A stretch of DNA of 8,819 nt from Burkholderiaceae bacterium (GCA_023260355.1 JALQVJ010000066.1:1-8819), one strand, 5' to 3'. Counted from the stretch's first letter, positions 1 to 6,283 are shown. Numbers and translations are program-made. Notes: generated from the letters alone by a model not told the origin.

Positions 1-402
1 CACACCATTTTGAAGGTCCTGCAATCCACCGTGCGGATCGATGGTGTCGCTGGCATGCCAATCCGCATCGACCCGATGGTCTGGCAGCGCGATGGCATTG
101 ATCGTCAGATCCCGACGCGCGAGATCTTCCTCAAGCGTCACACGCTCGTCGGCGTGAATGACAAAGCCTTTGTAGCCTTTGCCTGATTTGCGCTCGGTGC
201 GAGCCAGCGCGTATTCTTCATGCGTTTTCGGATGCAAAAAAACGGGAAAATCCTTGCCCACTGGCGCAAAGCCAAGCGCCTCCATGGCAGCAGGCGTGCT
301 CCCGACGACGACCCAATCGCGGTCGACGCGATCCTCGGCTTGCCCCAACAACTGTTGAAGCAAGCGGTCTCTGACCGCGCCGCCCACCAAGTAGGTCTGC
401 AT
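1..402 (-). CDS. cca: CCA tRNA nucleotidyltransferase (N-terminal part, cut by window edge)
   Basis: This enzyme adds or repairs the 3'-terminal CCA of tRNAs without a nucleic acid template. Only the first 134 codons are present; the reading frame stays open to base 1. Seen: an N-terminal YLVGGAVRD motif (residues 4-12), the catalytic pair D27 and D29 in DRDWVVVG, a segment at 51-74 typical of bacterial class II enzymes ([22 protein letters not shown]), and RRDLTIN at 96-102, which belongs to the nucleotide-binding face of the head domain. The spacing matches the E. coli Cca protein as I recall it (D21/D23 there). The C-terminal HD phosphohydrolase domain of the bifunctional form would lie off the left edge, so its presence cannot be judged. 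The ATG at 402-400 lies 15 bases after the flavin-reductase stop, so the gene is probably read from the upstream operon. Its own ribosome binding site is weak. Confidence 0.96.
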   Translation of the reverse strand, partial: MQTYLVGGAVRDRLLQQLLGQAEDRVDRDWVVVGSTPAAMEALGFAPVGKDFPVFLHPKTHEEYALARTERKSGKGYKGFVIHADERVTLEEDLARRDLTINAIALPDHRVDADWHASDTIDPHGGLQDLQNGV

Positions 403-417
403 GAGTCAATCAGCGGT

Positions 418-1092
418 TTACCGCTCAGGTCTTGTGGGTGGTGGCGCGACACGGCCTTCATCGGGGCGGCGCATTTTCACCAATTGCTCGGGGCCGATTG
501 TGAAGTAATCGGCGGGACCCCCACCGCGCAAGATATGGCCTGCGTTGGCGGTGTCGTAGATGCCATCTTTGAGCAAGCGTTTGGCGATGTAGACGCCGAC
601 AACTTCACCCAAGACCAAGTAGGTGTTGGCCTTTTTGCCGTCAACCCCTTGCAGTTGAATCAGTTGCGTCAGTTTGCACTCAAAGGCCACAGGACTCTCG
701 CCCACGCGCGGTGGTTTCACCCACTGGCTCTCGACTGGCGTCAGCCCTGCCCGCTCAAACTCATCCACTTCGGGTGGGAAATGCTGGCAACTGGCATTCA
801 TGGCCTCAGCCAAGGGCTGCGTGGTCAGGTTCCACACAAATTCACCCGTCTCCTCAATGTTGCGCACGCTGTCCTTGTAGCCTGTGCTTGAGAAACCAAT
901 GATGGGTGGGATGTAGTTGAACGCGTTGAAAAAACTATACGGCGCCAAGTTGTTGATGCCTTGGGCCGAGCGCGTGGAAACCCAGCCAATGGGACGCGGC
1001 CCCACGATGGCATTGAACGGGTCGTGTGGTAGGCCGTGGCCTTCGCTCGGACGGTAGCTGTGAAAATCTGTTTCGATGGGGGGCAAGGTCAT
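418..1092 (-). CDS. Flavin reductase-like domain protein
   Basis: A 224-residue protein of the FMN-binding split-barrel / flavin reductase-like family. Family members bind FMN and often pass electrons to flavin-dependent oxygenases; the partner here is unknown. Seen: the characteristic N-terminal run GPRPIGWVST (31-40), then NLAPYSFFNAF (48-58), PPIIGFSS (62-69), KDSVRNIEETGEF (73-85) and a C-terminal GHILRGGGPADYFTIG stretch (185-200). The frame is open further upstream to 1167, but ATG 1092 is preferred. It forms an ATGA overlap with the arsC stop, has a GGAG on the minus strand at 1107-1104 (spacing 11 bases, slightly long), and the extra 25 residues would be Arg/His-rich and unlike the family. 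The C-terminal tail from about residue 208 is Pro/Arg-rich and probably disordered. The specific reaction cannot be assigned. Confidence 0.88.
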   Translation of the reverse strand: MTLPPIETDFHSYRPSEGHGLPHDPFNAIVGPRPIGWVSTRSAQGINNLAPYSFFNAFNYIPPIIGFSSTGYKDSVRNIEETGEFVWNLTTQPLAEAMNASCQHFPPEVDEFERAGLTPVESQWVKPPRVGESPVAFECKLTQLIQLQGVDGKKANTYLVLGEVVGVYIAKRLLKDGIYDTANAGHILRGGGPADYFTIGPEQLVKMRRPDEGRVAPPPTRPER

Positions 1093-1445
1093 GGCGCGAT
1101 GTGCTCCAAAAAAATGGTGACAGCAGCGCTGGGGCGCACTGCCATGGCGAATGAATCGGTTTCGCAAATCGGACGGTTCAACAAAATCGGGTGAGCCACC
1201 AGGGCCTCCACGATGGCATGAGGTGTCAGATCCGCATGGAGTTCCAGCGACTTGTACAGCGGCTCTTTGGTGCGCAGTAGATCGTGAGGCTGCGCCATTT
1301 TGTCAGCCAGGCGCGTCAAGGTGGCGGCGTCCAGGGGCGTTTTAAGGTAGTCCACAACCACCGGCTCATGGCCAGCTGCTCGCAGGCTTTCAAGCACGTT
1401 GCGAGCCGTGCTGCATTTGGGGTTGTGGTAAATCGTCAGTGACAT
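1089..1445 (-). CDS. arsC: Arsenate reductase, glutaredoxin-dependent (ArsC/Spx-fold)
   Basis: A 118-residue thioredoxin-fold protein of the ArsC family, which reduces arsenate to arsenite using glutathione and glutaredoxin. Seen: YHNPKCSTARN at 6-16 with the catalytic cysteine at C11, and three arginines R58, R91 (HPILLNRP) and R104 (VRPS) that line up with the oxyanion-binding R60, R94 and R107 of E. coli ArsC. With all of these present, a real arsenate reductase is more likely than a Spx-type regulator or YffB-like protein. It is about 20 residues shorter than plasmid R773 ArsC, which is common in chromosomal copies. The ATG at 1445 puts the MSLTIYHNP start where the family has it. A TTG at 1469-1467, overlapping the srkA stop as TTGA, would add eight residues. 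The 3' end overlaps the flavin-reductase start by 4 bases (ATGA). No arsR, arsB or acr3 gene is in the window, so detoxification would need an efflux pump encoded elsewhere. Confidence 0.88.
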   Translation of the reverse strand: MSLTIYHNPKCSTARNVLESLRAAGHEPVVVDYLKTPLDAATLTRLADKMAQPHDLLRTKEPLYKSLELHADLTPHAIVEALVAHPILLNRPICETDSFAMAVRPSAAVTIFLEHIAP

Positions 1446-1465
1446 CGGTGGTCCAGCTTTTGGGG

Positions 1466-2470
1466 TCAAGCCGTGAGTGGGCTTTGCTGCATGGCGTCAA
1501 TCTGCTCTCGCAGAGTCGACACTTGTTCTTGCCAGTAGGAGAGTGTGCCAAACCAAGGGAAACTTTGGACAAACGCAGGGTCATTCTGGCGACTGGCGAG
1601 CCAGAACGAATAGTGGATCAAGCGCAGCGTGCGAAGCGGCTCAATCAATGCCAACTCCCGCCGATCGAAGGCCCGCATTTGTTCATAGCCTTCAAGCACC
1701 GCACCCAATTGTTGGGTGCATTGGCGACGGTCACCGTTGAGCAGCATCCACAGGTCTTGGATTGCTGGGCCCATGCGGGCATCATCGAGGTCCACGAAGT
1801 GGGGCCCTTGGTCTGGTGTCCACAAGATATTGCCAGGATGACAGTCGCCGTGAAGCCTCAGCACACGGCCTTCAGTCGCCCAAGCTTGCCATGCTGACTC
1901 GACGCCTTGTATCGCCTCTTCAAATGTGGCGTTCCAGGTGCGCTCGATCTCCAAGGGAATGTGCTGCTCAGCCATCAGTTGATCGCGGCACGCCCAGCCA
2001 TAGGTATGGGGGTCAATGTGCGGGCGATGGAGGAAAGGGGCCTCAGCCCCGACCAAGTGCACGCGTGCCATCAAGCGACCAATCCACTCCAAGGTTTCCC
2101 AATCCTCTAAATCAGGCCGCCGACCACCACACCATGGGGACACGGAGAACGCAAAACCTTGGTGGTGATGCAGGGTTTGCCCTTGCACAGAAAGCGGCGC
2201 GATAGCAGGCACTTCAGCTGCTACGAGTGCTTGTGAAAACGCGTGTTCTTCTTGGATCTCCGCGTCGCTCCAGCGCTGCGGTCGGTAGAACTTCGCGACC
2301 ACAATTCGCGGCGTATCTTGGCTATCGTTCTCCAAGTGAATCCGCAGGACACGATTCTCATAGGACGACAAGGCCATCATGCGGCCATCGCTGTGCAGGC
2401 CAATGTTTGCCAAAGCGTCCAGAATCAATTCGGGCGTGAGCGCCGCATACGGGTGGGGATCTGGGGTCAT
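1466..2470 (-). CDS. srkA: Stress response Ser/Thr kinase SrkA (YihE/RdoA family)
   Basis: A 334-residue cytoplasmic kinase of the aminoglycoside phosphotransferase/choline kinase fold. The E. coli homologue, 328 residues, is linked to protection from cell death under stress and is controlled by Cpx. Seen: SYENRV (36-41), the nucleotide-binding lysine region VVAKFYRPQRW (57-67, K60), EEHAF (74-78), the catalytic loop LHGDCHPGNILW (206-217, D209 as base, N214), the metal-binding FVDLDDARMGP (225-235, D227) and QDLWMLLNGD (238-247). These blocks agree closely in order and spacing with E. coli SrkA. The ATG at 2470 gives the family's normal length; no convincing Shine-Dalgarno precedes it. No dsbA follows, unlike E. 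coli; instead arsC starts 20 bases after the stop. The start is only 35 bases from the divergent methyltransferase start, so any srkA promoter would have to lie inside that gene's 5' end. Confidence 0.94.
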   Translation of the reverse strand: MTPDPHPYAALTPELILDALANIGLHSDGRMMALSSYENRVLRIHLENDSQDTPRIVVAKFYRPQRWSDAEIQEEHAFSQALVAAEVPAIAPLSVQGQTLHHHQGFAFSVSPWCGGRRPDLEDWETLEWIGRLMARVHLVGAEAPFLHRPHIDPHTYGWACRDQLMAEQHIPLEIERTWNATFEEAIQGVESAWQAWATEGRVLRLHGDCHPGNILWTPDQGPHFVDLDDARMGPAIQDLWMLLNGDRRQCTQQLGAVLEGYEQMRAFDRRELALIEPLRTLRLIHYSFWLASRQNDPAFVQSFPWFGTLSYWQEQVSTLREQIDAMQQSPLTA

Positions 2471-2471
2471 G

Positions 2472-2499
2472 TTGGGTGGCGTGATGTTGGCTCTATGAT
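2472..2499 (+). promoter_or_regulatory. Candidate promoter giving a leaderless methyltransferase mRNA
   Basis: TATGAT at 2494-2499 matches the sigma70 -10 consensus at five of six positions. With the usual six-base gap, transcription would start at 2506, the A of the methyltransferase ATG. TTGGGT at 2472-2477 is a poor -35 (only TTG matches) with a 16-base spacer. An in-frame TGA at 2482-2484 and the lack of any ATG, GTG or TTG between it and 2506 make this ATG the first possible start. The bases before it (GCGCGC) contain no Shine-Dalgarno sequence. Inferred from sequence only. Confidence 0.38.
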
Positions 2500-2505
2500 G
2501 CGCGC

Positions 2506-3396
2506 ATGGTTAAAAAAGCCCCATCTCTGTTTGAGCAAATGCCCGAGTTGCCGGCGGGTTGTTCGGTGCCGCTTTTGCAAGCGTTGCACATTGTCACCCG
2601 CGAAGCGCGCATCAACCAAGACAGCCGCCGCAAATTGAAGCAAGTGGCGCATTTGGTGCGATTCATCGAGCCTTTGATCAAAGACGTGGTGGCGCGCCGG
2701 GGAGATGTGACCGTGGTGGACCATGGTGCGGGCAAGTCTTATTTGGGCTTCGTGTTGTACGACTGGGTCCTCAGAGCGCTGGGTGTGGGCCATGTCGAAG
2801 GCATTGAAACGCGCTCGGAGTTGGTGGCCCGATCACAAGAGTTGGCCCTGCAGTTTGGATTTGAGCGCATGGGGTTTCACGCCATGACGGTCCAAGACGC
2901 GTTGCAACAGTCAGCCGTGAATCGCCCGGTGGACATCGTGACGGCTTTGCATGCGTGCGATACCGCGACCGATGACGCGCTGGATTTCGCGCTGCAGCAC
3001 GATGCCCAATATGTGGTGGTGGTCCCTTGCTGTCAGGCCGAAGCGGCGTCGGTCATGCGACAAAACAAGGCCTTGCAACTGGCGAAAACACCCCTGTCTG
3101 AGCTGTGGCGGCATCCCTTGCACACCCGCGAGATGGGGAGCCAAGTCACCAACGTGCTGCGGTGCTTGCGACTCGAGGCGAGTGGCTATCAGGTCACGGT
3201 TACCGAACTGGTCGGGTGGGAACACGCGATGAAAAACGAATTGATCATCGCCAAACGGGTGGGGCGCGGCAAACTGGCCGCCCAGCAGCGGCTCCACGAT
3301 ATTTTGGAAACCATGGGTCTCCAATCCCTTTGGCCACGCTTCGCACCCAAGGGTGCACTGCCGTGGGACGCACTCAAAGTCTCTGTGCCCGATTGA
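2506..3396 (+). CDS. Class I SAM-dependent methyltransferase, substrate unknown
   Basis: A 296-residue soluble protein with a Rossmann-fold methyltransferase core of the type grouped with METTL25/GSTCD-like proteins (Methyltransf_32-type; assignment from memory). Seen: a helical N-terminus with a Lys/Arg-rich segment (RRKLKQVAHLVRFIEP, 41-56), motif I VVDHGAGKSYLGFVL (70-84), an acidic residue after strand 2 (GIETRSE, E101), TALHACDTATDDAL (146-159) in the motif IV region, and VVPCCQAE (172-179). The LHACD and PCC elements are shared with GSTCD-like and Trm13-like families, which makes an RNA or translation-related substrate conceivable but unproven. C175/C176 could bind a metal or be catalytic. 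It stands alone on the plus strand, divergent from srkA and convergent with the EamA gene 45 bases downstream, where I see no convincing terminator. See the candidate leaderless promoter. Confidence 0.85.
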   Translation: MVKKAPSLFEQMPELPAGCSVPLLQALHIVTREARINQDSRRKLKQVAHLVRFIEPLIKDVVARRGDVTVVDHGAGKSYLGFVLYDWVLRALGVGHVEGIETRSELVARSQELALQFGFERMGFHAMTVQDALQQSAVNRPVDIVTALHACDTATDDALDFALQHDAQYVVVVPCCQAEAASVMRQNKALQLAKTPLSELWRHPLHTREMGSQVTNVLRCLRLEASGYQVTVTELVGWEHAMKNELIIAKRVGRGKLAAQQRLHDILETMGLQSLWPRFAPKGALPWDALKVSVPD

Positions 3397-3441
3397 GCGT
3401 TGACGCCGCTGTGGCATGTGTGAAGTGCAGCCCTCTGGCTT

Positions 3442-4347
3442 TCAACGCGACATCATCAAAGCTGTGCCCCCGACTGCACACGCGGCACCGATCCATGCCC
3501 CCCAAGCCGGTGGGCGACGGTAAATCCACCACAGCATCGGCAGCACCAAAACGGGGCTCACCGAACTCAACACACCGACCGCGCCGACTGACCCAAGGCT
3601 CAATGCCCAGAGCAGCAAGCCCATGCCCACACCCATGCCGGTCCAACCGCTGATGGCGGTTTCTTTGAGGACTTGCCAATTGAGAGGCGCAGTTGCCCCC
3701 GCAGTGCGATTGAGCTGCGGAAAGGGCTGCAAGACCACCAAGGCAAGCCACGCAGCGCTCACCCGCATCGCCAGTGCCAACGCCGGGTCGAGTGCGCCGT
3801 CGCCAGACAAGGCCGGTTTGGCAATCAAGGCGCCCAACGCTTGACAGGCTGCGGCCAGCAACGCCAATCCAACCCCCACGCGCATGGGTCCATCGGGCTC
3901 CCAGATATCTACCGTCTGGCTGCGGTGTCCCCAGCCCACGGCCACCATCACGCCGCTCACGGTCAGCAGCGCGCCGGCATAGGCCTGCAGCCCTAGGCGT
4001 TCACCCAAGAAAACAAATCCCAAGGCTGCGCTGAACAGGGCGTGCGTGGCAAACAGCACCCCGGTGCGGCGTGGGCCCAGGCGGTTCATCGCCGCAAACA
4101 GGGCTGAGTCGCCCAAGGTGATGCCGACGATACCGCTGAGCACCATCGCAGTGGCCGTGCCCCAATTCACATGTTCCCATCGCCCTAGGAGCGCGACGGC
4201 TGGCCAGAGCAGAACCAAGACCAAAAACATGCGCCAGCGCACAAACCTGAGCGCGCCCAATTGCTTGGACGGGTTGGCGGAAAGCAGTGTGCTGGCTGCC
4301 CAGCAGGTCGCTGCGCCCAGTGCCAGCACATCTTGAAAGGCGATCAC
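3442..4347 (-). CDS. EamA/DMT-superfamily transporter
   Basis: A 301-residue integral inner-membrane protein of the drug/metabolite transporter superfamily, which mostly exports amino acids, nucleosides or other small metabolites. Seen: two homologous halves typical of EamA proteins (about 5-137 and 157-300), each rich in Gly/Ala/Leu helices and giving about ten membrane segments. The first half has the family-like segment LSGIVGITLGDSALFAAM (70-87) and the glutamate in FLGERLG (113-119), which usually sits near the end of helix 4. A polar loop (HRSQTVDIWEPDGP, 141-154) joins the halves. The start is GTG at 4347-4345, overlapping the permease stop as GTGA; no Shine-Dalgarno is visible, so translation probably depends on the gene ahead. 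The substrate cannot be read from sequence; co-transcription with a NodIJ-like exporter suggests efflux. Confidence 0.9.
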   Translation of the reverse strand: MIAFQDVLALGAATCWAASTLLSANPSKQLGALRFVRWRMFLVLVLLWPAVALLGRWEHVNWGTATAMVLSGIVGITLGDSALFAAMNRLGPRRTGVLFATHALFSAALGFVFLGERLGLQAYAGALLTVSGVMVAVGWGHRSQTVDIWEPDGPMRVGVGLALLAAACQALGALIAKPALSGDGALDPALALAMRVSAAWLALVVLQPFPQLNRTAGATAPLNWQVLKETAISGWTGMGVGMGLLLWALSLGSVGAVGVLSSVSPVLVLPMLWWIYRRPPAWGAWIGAACAVGGTALMMSR

Positions 4348-5156
4348 AGTTTGAAGCGTCGGCGCGTCAGCGCCAAAGCGATCCAGAAACCCACCACGGC
4401 ATAGATGATGAGGGTGATCACATGCAAGGCGACTTGCTCAGGCCACTGATCCATGAACAGTGGCCGCACCAACGACACGGCGTGGTTCAGCGGCAGCCAC
4501 TGCGCGAATGCCATCACCCACCCAGGCAGTTGTTCCAGTGGGAAAAACACACCTGATAAAAACATCATGGGTGTCAAAAATAGAGTGAAGTAATACGTGA
4601 AGAAGTCATAGCCCTTGGCCAGCGCATTGAAGATCAACGCGATGGAGGCAAAGACAATGCCAGTGCCCCACAAAATTGGCCAAGCCAACAACAGCTTGGG
4701 GCTGTGACTGATGCCCAATGCCAACATGACGCAGAGAATGGCGGTCACGGTAAACAGCGCTTTGAATGAGGCCCAGAGCATCTCCGCGAATACCACGCTG
4801 TCCAAATTGACCGGCGCGTTCATGATGCCGTCCCAGGTTTTCTGAACATGCATGCGTGAAAAGGCGGAATACAAGGCCTCGAAAGTGGCCGCATTCATCG
4901 CACTCATGCAAATGCTGCCACTGGCCAAAAACAAGATGTACGGGACTGTGGTGCCTTGGTAGGTCACTGACCCCACGAGTGCGCCCATGCCATAACCGAA
5001 CGCGACCAGCCAAATCAGCGGCTCCGCAATGTTGCCCACCAAACTGGGGATGGCGAGCGTGCGCCAGACCATGAAGTTGCGCAAAAAGACGGGATAGAAA
5101 CGCCGTGTGATCTGGGGGCGGCGCCAAGGGTTCAGTGTGCGAGCAGGTGTGGTCAT
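4344..5156 (-). CDS. nodJ: ABC-2 type transporter permease, NodJ-like
   Basis: A 270-residue inner-membrane permease of the ABC-2 family that would pair with the adjacent NodI-like ATPase. NodIJ exports lipochitooligosaccharide in rhizobia; homologues are widespread in non-nodulating betaproteobacteria with unknown substrates, so the symbol marks family, not function. Seen: an N-terminal cytoplasmic stretch (RRFYPVFLRNFMVWR, 18-32), about six hydrophobic helices (roughly 37-60, 71-90, 128-150, 155-178, 188-205, 246-263), the conserved MNAATFEALYSAFSRMH (87-103) and the ABC-2 signature region FFPLEQLPGWVMAFAQWLPLNH (204-225, key residues P206, P211, P222). The ATG at 5156 is preferred over an upstream in-frame start at 5234. 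It overlaps the ATPase stop as ATGA, has a GGGAAGAAG ribosome binding site on the minus strand (5166-5158), and gives the family's usual length. Confidence 0.92.
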   Translation of the reverse strand: MTTPARTLNPWRRPQITRRFYPVFLRNFMVWRTLAIPSLVGNIAEPLIWLVAFGYGMGALVGSVTYQGTTVPYILFLASGSICMSAMNAATFEALYSAFSRMHVQKTWDGIMNAPVNLDSVVFAEMLWASFKALFTVTAILCVMLALGISHSPKLLLAWPILWGTGIVFASIALIFNALAKGYDFFTYYFTLFLTPMMFLSGVFFPLEQLPGWVMAFAQWLPLNHAVSLVRPLFMDQWPEQVALHVITLIIYAVVGFWIALALTRRRFKL

Positions 5157-6079
5157 GCTTCTTCCCGAATTTGACGGCCGGTGAGTTTCAAAAAGACATC
5201 TTCCAAATTGGCTGGGCGATGCAGGGTGCGCCACTCAGGGTGCTTGGCCAGTTCAGACATGAGCGCGTGCGCTTGCCGGGTATACAAAAATAGCGTTTCA
5301 CCGGACTGCTCTGTGCGATCTGCGAGGTGTGCAAACAAGCGTGCAGCCTCTTGCGTGACGCCCGCCCCATACACCTCAATCACTTCTGGTTCGATGTGCT
5401 GCTGGATGAGCTCGCGGGGCGTGCCTTCGGTGATTTTTTGGCCATGGTCCAGCACCAGCAAGCGGTTGCACAAGCGCTCGGCTTCGTCCATGAAATGGGT
5501 GGTGAGCAAAATCGATGTGCCCGTTTGCAGCAATGCCTGCAGGCGTTCCCACATCAGGTGGCGCGCTTGGGGATCGAGCCCAGTGGTGGGTTCATCGAGC
5601 AGGAGCAGACGCGGTTTGTTCACCAGCGCCCTGGCCAATGACAGGCGGCGCTTCATGCCGCCGGACAGGTCTCCGGGTCGCGCTTTGGCCTTGTGCGTCA
5701 GCACCGCAAAATCCAGCAATTCAGGAACCCGTCGGTCCAATTCGGCGTTGGTCAGGCCGAAATAGCGCCCGTAGATGCGGATGTTGTCCGCACAAGTGAA
5801 ATCGGGGTCAAGCGTGTCGATTTGGCTGACCACGCCGAGAGACTGCTTGATGGTCAGGGCGTCCTCGGGCATATATCGGGCCTCGCCGCCCGCTCCAACG
5901 TAACGCACTTGGCCGCGATCGGGAGCGGTGAGCCCCAAGCACATGCGGATCGTGGTTGTTTTACCAGCGCCATTGGGGCCAATGATGCCCATGCATTCGC
6001 CGGGTTGAATACCAAATGACAGGTCGCGCACCACGGGGGTGTCGCCGAATTGTTTGTACAACTGTTCGCAGTGCAGCAT
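5153..6079 (-). CDS. nodI: ABC transporter ATP-binding protein, NodI-like
   Basis: A 308-residue cytoplasmic ATPase that powers the NodJ-like permease. Seen, numbering from ATG 6079: Walker A GPNGAGKT (34-41), Q-loop Q86 in SQIDTLDPDFT, signature LSGGM (138-142), Walker B LLLLDEP (158-164) with catalytic E163, D-loop GLDP (167-170) and switch histidine H195. The C-terminal extension beyond the core (about 225-308, ending NLEDVFLKLTGR) is typical of DrrA/NodI-type export ATPases. The frame stays open upstream to 6175, but those 32 residues are basic and proline-containing, unlike the family, and MLHCEQLYKQFGD is the expected start. No good Shine-Dalgarno precedes 6079; a TTG four codons upstream is an alternative. 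It is the first gene of the nodI-nodJ-eamA operon, with its promoter presumably in 6080-6283. NodI is named by similarity only; no nodulation genes are present. Confidence 0.93.
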   Translation of the reverse strand: MLHCEQLYKQFGDTPVVRDLSFGIQPGECMGIIGPNGAGKTTTIRMCLGLTAPDRGQVRYVGAGGEARYMPEDALTIKQSLGVVSQIDTLDPDFTCADNIRIYGRYFGLTNAELDRRVPELLDFAVLTHKAKARPGDLSGGMKRRLSLARALVNKPRLLLLDEPTTGLDPQARHLMWERLQALLQTGTSILLTTHFMDEAERLCNRLLVLDHGQKITEGTPRELIQQHIEPEVIEVYGAGVTQEAARLFAHLADRTEQSGETLFLYTRQAHALMSELAKHPEWRTLHRPANLEDVFLKLTGRQIREEA

Positions 6080-6164
6080 GAAGACTTTCAAAGGAGCGCA
6101 ATCAGGCGAGATTGTCCACTGAAGTGCGTGTCTTGATTCCCGGCGTGCACCGCGAGAGAAGGGT

Positions 6165-6180
6165 GGTATTGGCAAATACC
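6165..6180. repeat. Perfect inverted repeat in the divergent intergenic region
   Basis: GGTATT-GGCA-AATACC is a perfect 6-base dyad with a 4-base centre, about 85 bases upstream of nodI and about 105 bases upstream of sqr. It abuts a second short dyad, TACCC-CCTT-GGGTA (6177-6190). It could be a regulator site for either divergent gene. It has no T-run expected of a terminator for a transcript in either direction. Confidence 0.4.
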
Positions 6181-6181
6181 C

Positions 6182-6197
6182 CCTTGGGTACCTAAGG
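6182..6197. promoter_or_regulatory. Candidate operator, upstream copy
   Basis: CCTTGGGTACCTAAGG is a near-palindrome: 14 of 16 positions are symmetric and only the fifth/twelfth pair mismatches. The half-sites CCTT/AAGG recur in the dyad at 6245-6263; the two centres are about 64-65 bases apart, near six helical turns. It lies just upstream of the candidate sqr promoter. Which regulator binds, if any, is unknown. Confidence 0.35.
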
Positions 6198-6220
6198 AAA
6201 ACCCGAATGAGGGTTGTTTT
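6198..6220. repeat. Imperfect inverted repeat
   Basis: AAAACCC (6198-6204) and GGGTT-G-TTTT (6211-6220) form an inverted repeat around a 6-base centre, with one bulged G. It resembles a hairpin with a T tract, but no known plus-strand transcript reaches it, and its right arm overlaps the candidate -35 of sqr. A protein site is as likely as an RNA hairpin, and chance is possible. Confidence 0.25.
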
Positions 6221-6246
6221 ACAGGCAAAGTGCGGCCTAAAATAAC
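6214..6246 (+). promoter_or_regulatory. Candidate sigma70 promoter for sqr
   Basis: TAAAAT at 6238-6243 matches the -10 consensus at five of six positions. An 18-base spacer leads to TTGTTT (6214-6219), a weak -35 keeping TTG. Alternatively TTTACA (6218-6223, five of six matches to TTGACA) with a 17-base spacer points to the poorer -10 AATAAC (6241-6246). Either arrangement starts transcription around 6250-6253, inside the downstream dyad, leaving a leader of roughly 30 bases before the ATG. Confidence 0.38.
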
Positions 6247-6263
6247 CTTAATCTCACTAAGGT
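6245..6263. promoter_or_regulatory. Candidate operator over the sqr transcription start
   Basis: ACCTTAATCTCACTAAGGT has perfect 6-base arms around a 7-base centre. The symmetry continues outward as AAAAT/ATTTT if one A (6244) is bulged. It overlaps or directly follows the candidate -10 and ends 11 bases before the sqr Shine-Dalgarno, the classic place for a repressor site. It could alternatively act as a hairpin in the leader RNA. It shares half-sites with 6182-6197. Confidence 0.4.
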
Positions 6264-6274
6264 ATTTTCATCAC

Positions 6275-6278
6275 GGAG
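6275..6278 (+). promoter_or_regulatory. Ribosome binding site of sqr
   Basis: GGAG followed by AAAAC and the ATG at 6284. This is the strongest Shine-Dalgarno in the window and fixes the sqr start at 6284 rather than the in-frame upstream ATG-less extension beginning at 6230. Confidence 0.75.
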
Positions 6279-6283
6279 AAAAC

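Noticed and set aside
220..891. 223-codon plus-strand ORF
   Set aside because: It lies wholly antisense to cca and the flavin-reductase gene, spans their boundary, and its translation resembles no family. It is a high-GC shadow of two well-supported genes.
1446..1469. TTG start for arsC at 1469, overlapping the srkA stop as TTGA
   Set aside because: It would add eight residues before the conserved MSLTIYHNP start; the ATG at 1445 fits the family better, though coupling through TTG cannot be excluded.
2911..3417. 168-codon minus-strand ORF
   Set aside because: It is antisense to the C-terminal half of the methyltransferase, has no recognisable motif and no ribosome binding site.
3397..3441. 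Bidirectional terminator between the convergent methyltransferase and eamA genes
   Set aside because: Only very short hairpins (for example AGCC-CTCT-GGCT at 3429-3440) are present and there is no adequate T tract on either strand.
3105..3653. 182-codon plus-strand ORF across the convergent junction
   Set aside because: It overlaps the methyltransferase 3' end in another frame and runs antisense into the EamA gene. The translation is low-complexity and Arg/Pro-rich, without domain signs.
5181..5765. 194-codon plus-strand ORF
   Set aside because: It is antisense to the nodI coding region, whose ATPase motifs are all intact; its Ser/Arg-rich translation is a typical shadow.
6170..6190. Possible sigma54 promoter upstream of sqr (TGGCA...TTGG), as in FisR-controlled sqr genes
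   Set aside because: The GG and the downstream element are about three bases further apart than the strict -24/-12 spacing allows, and the -12 GC is missing.
6238..6268. MerR/CueR-type promoter with the dyad in a long -35/-10 spacer
   Set aside because: The dyad ACCTTA-N7-TAAGGT superficially resembles CueR sites, but no -35 lies directly before it, and a -10 at 6263-6268 would start transcription at the Shine-Dalgarno.
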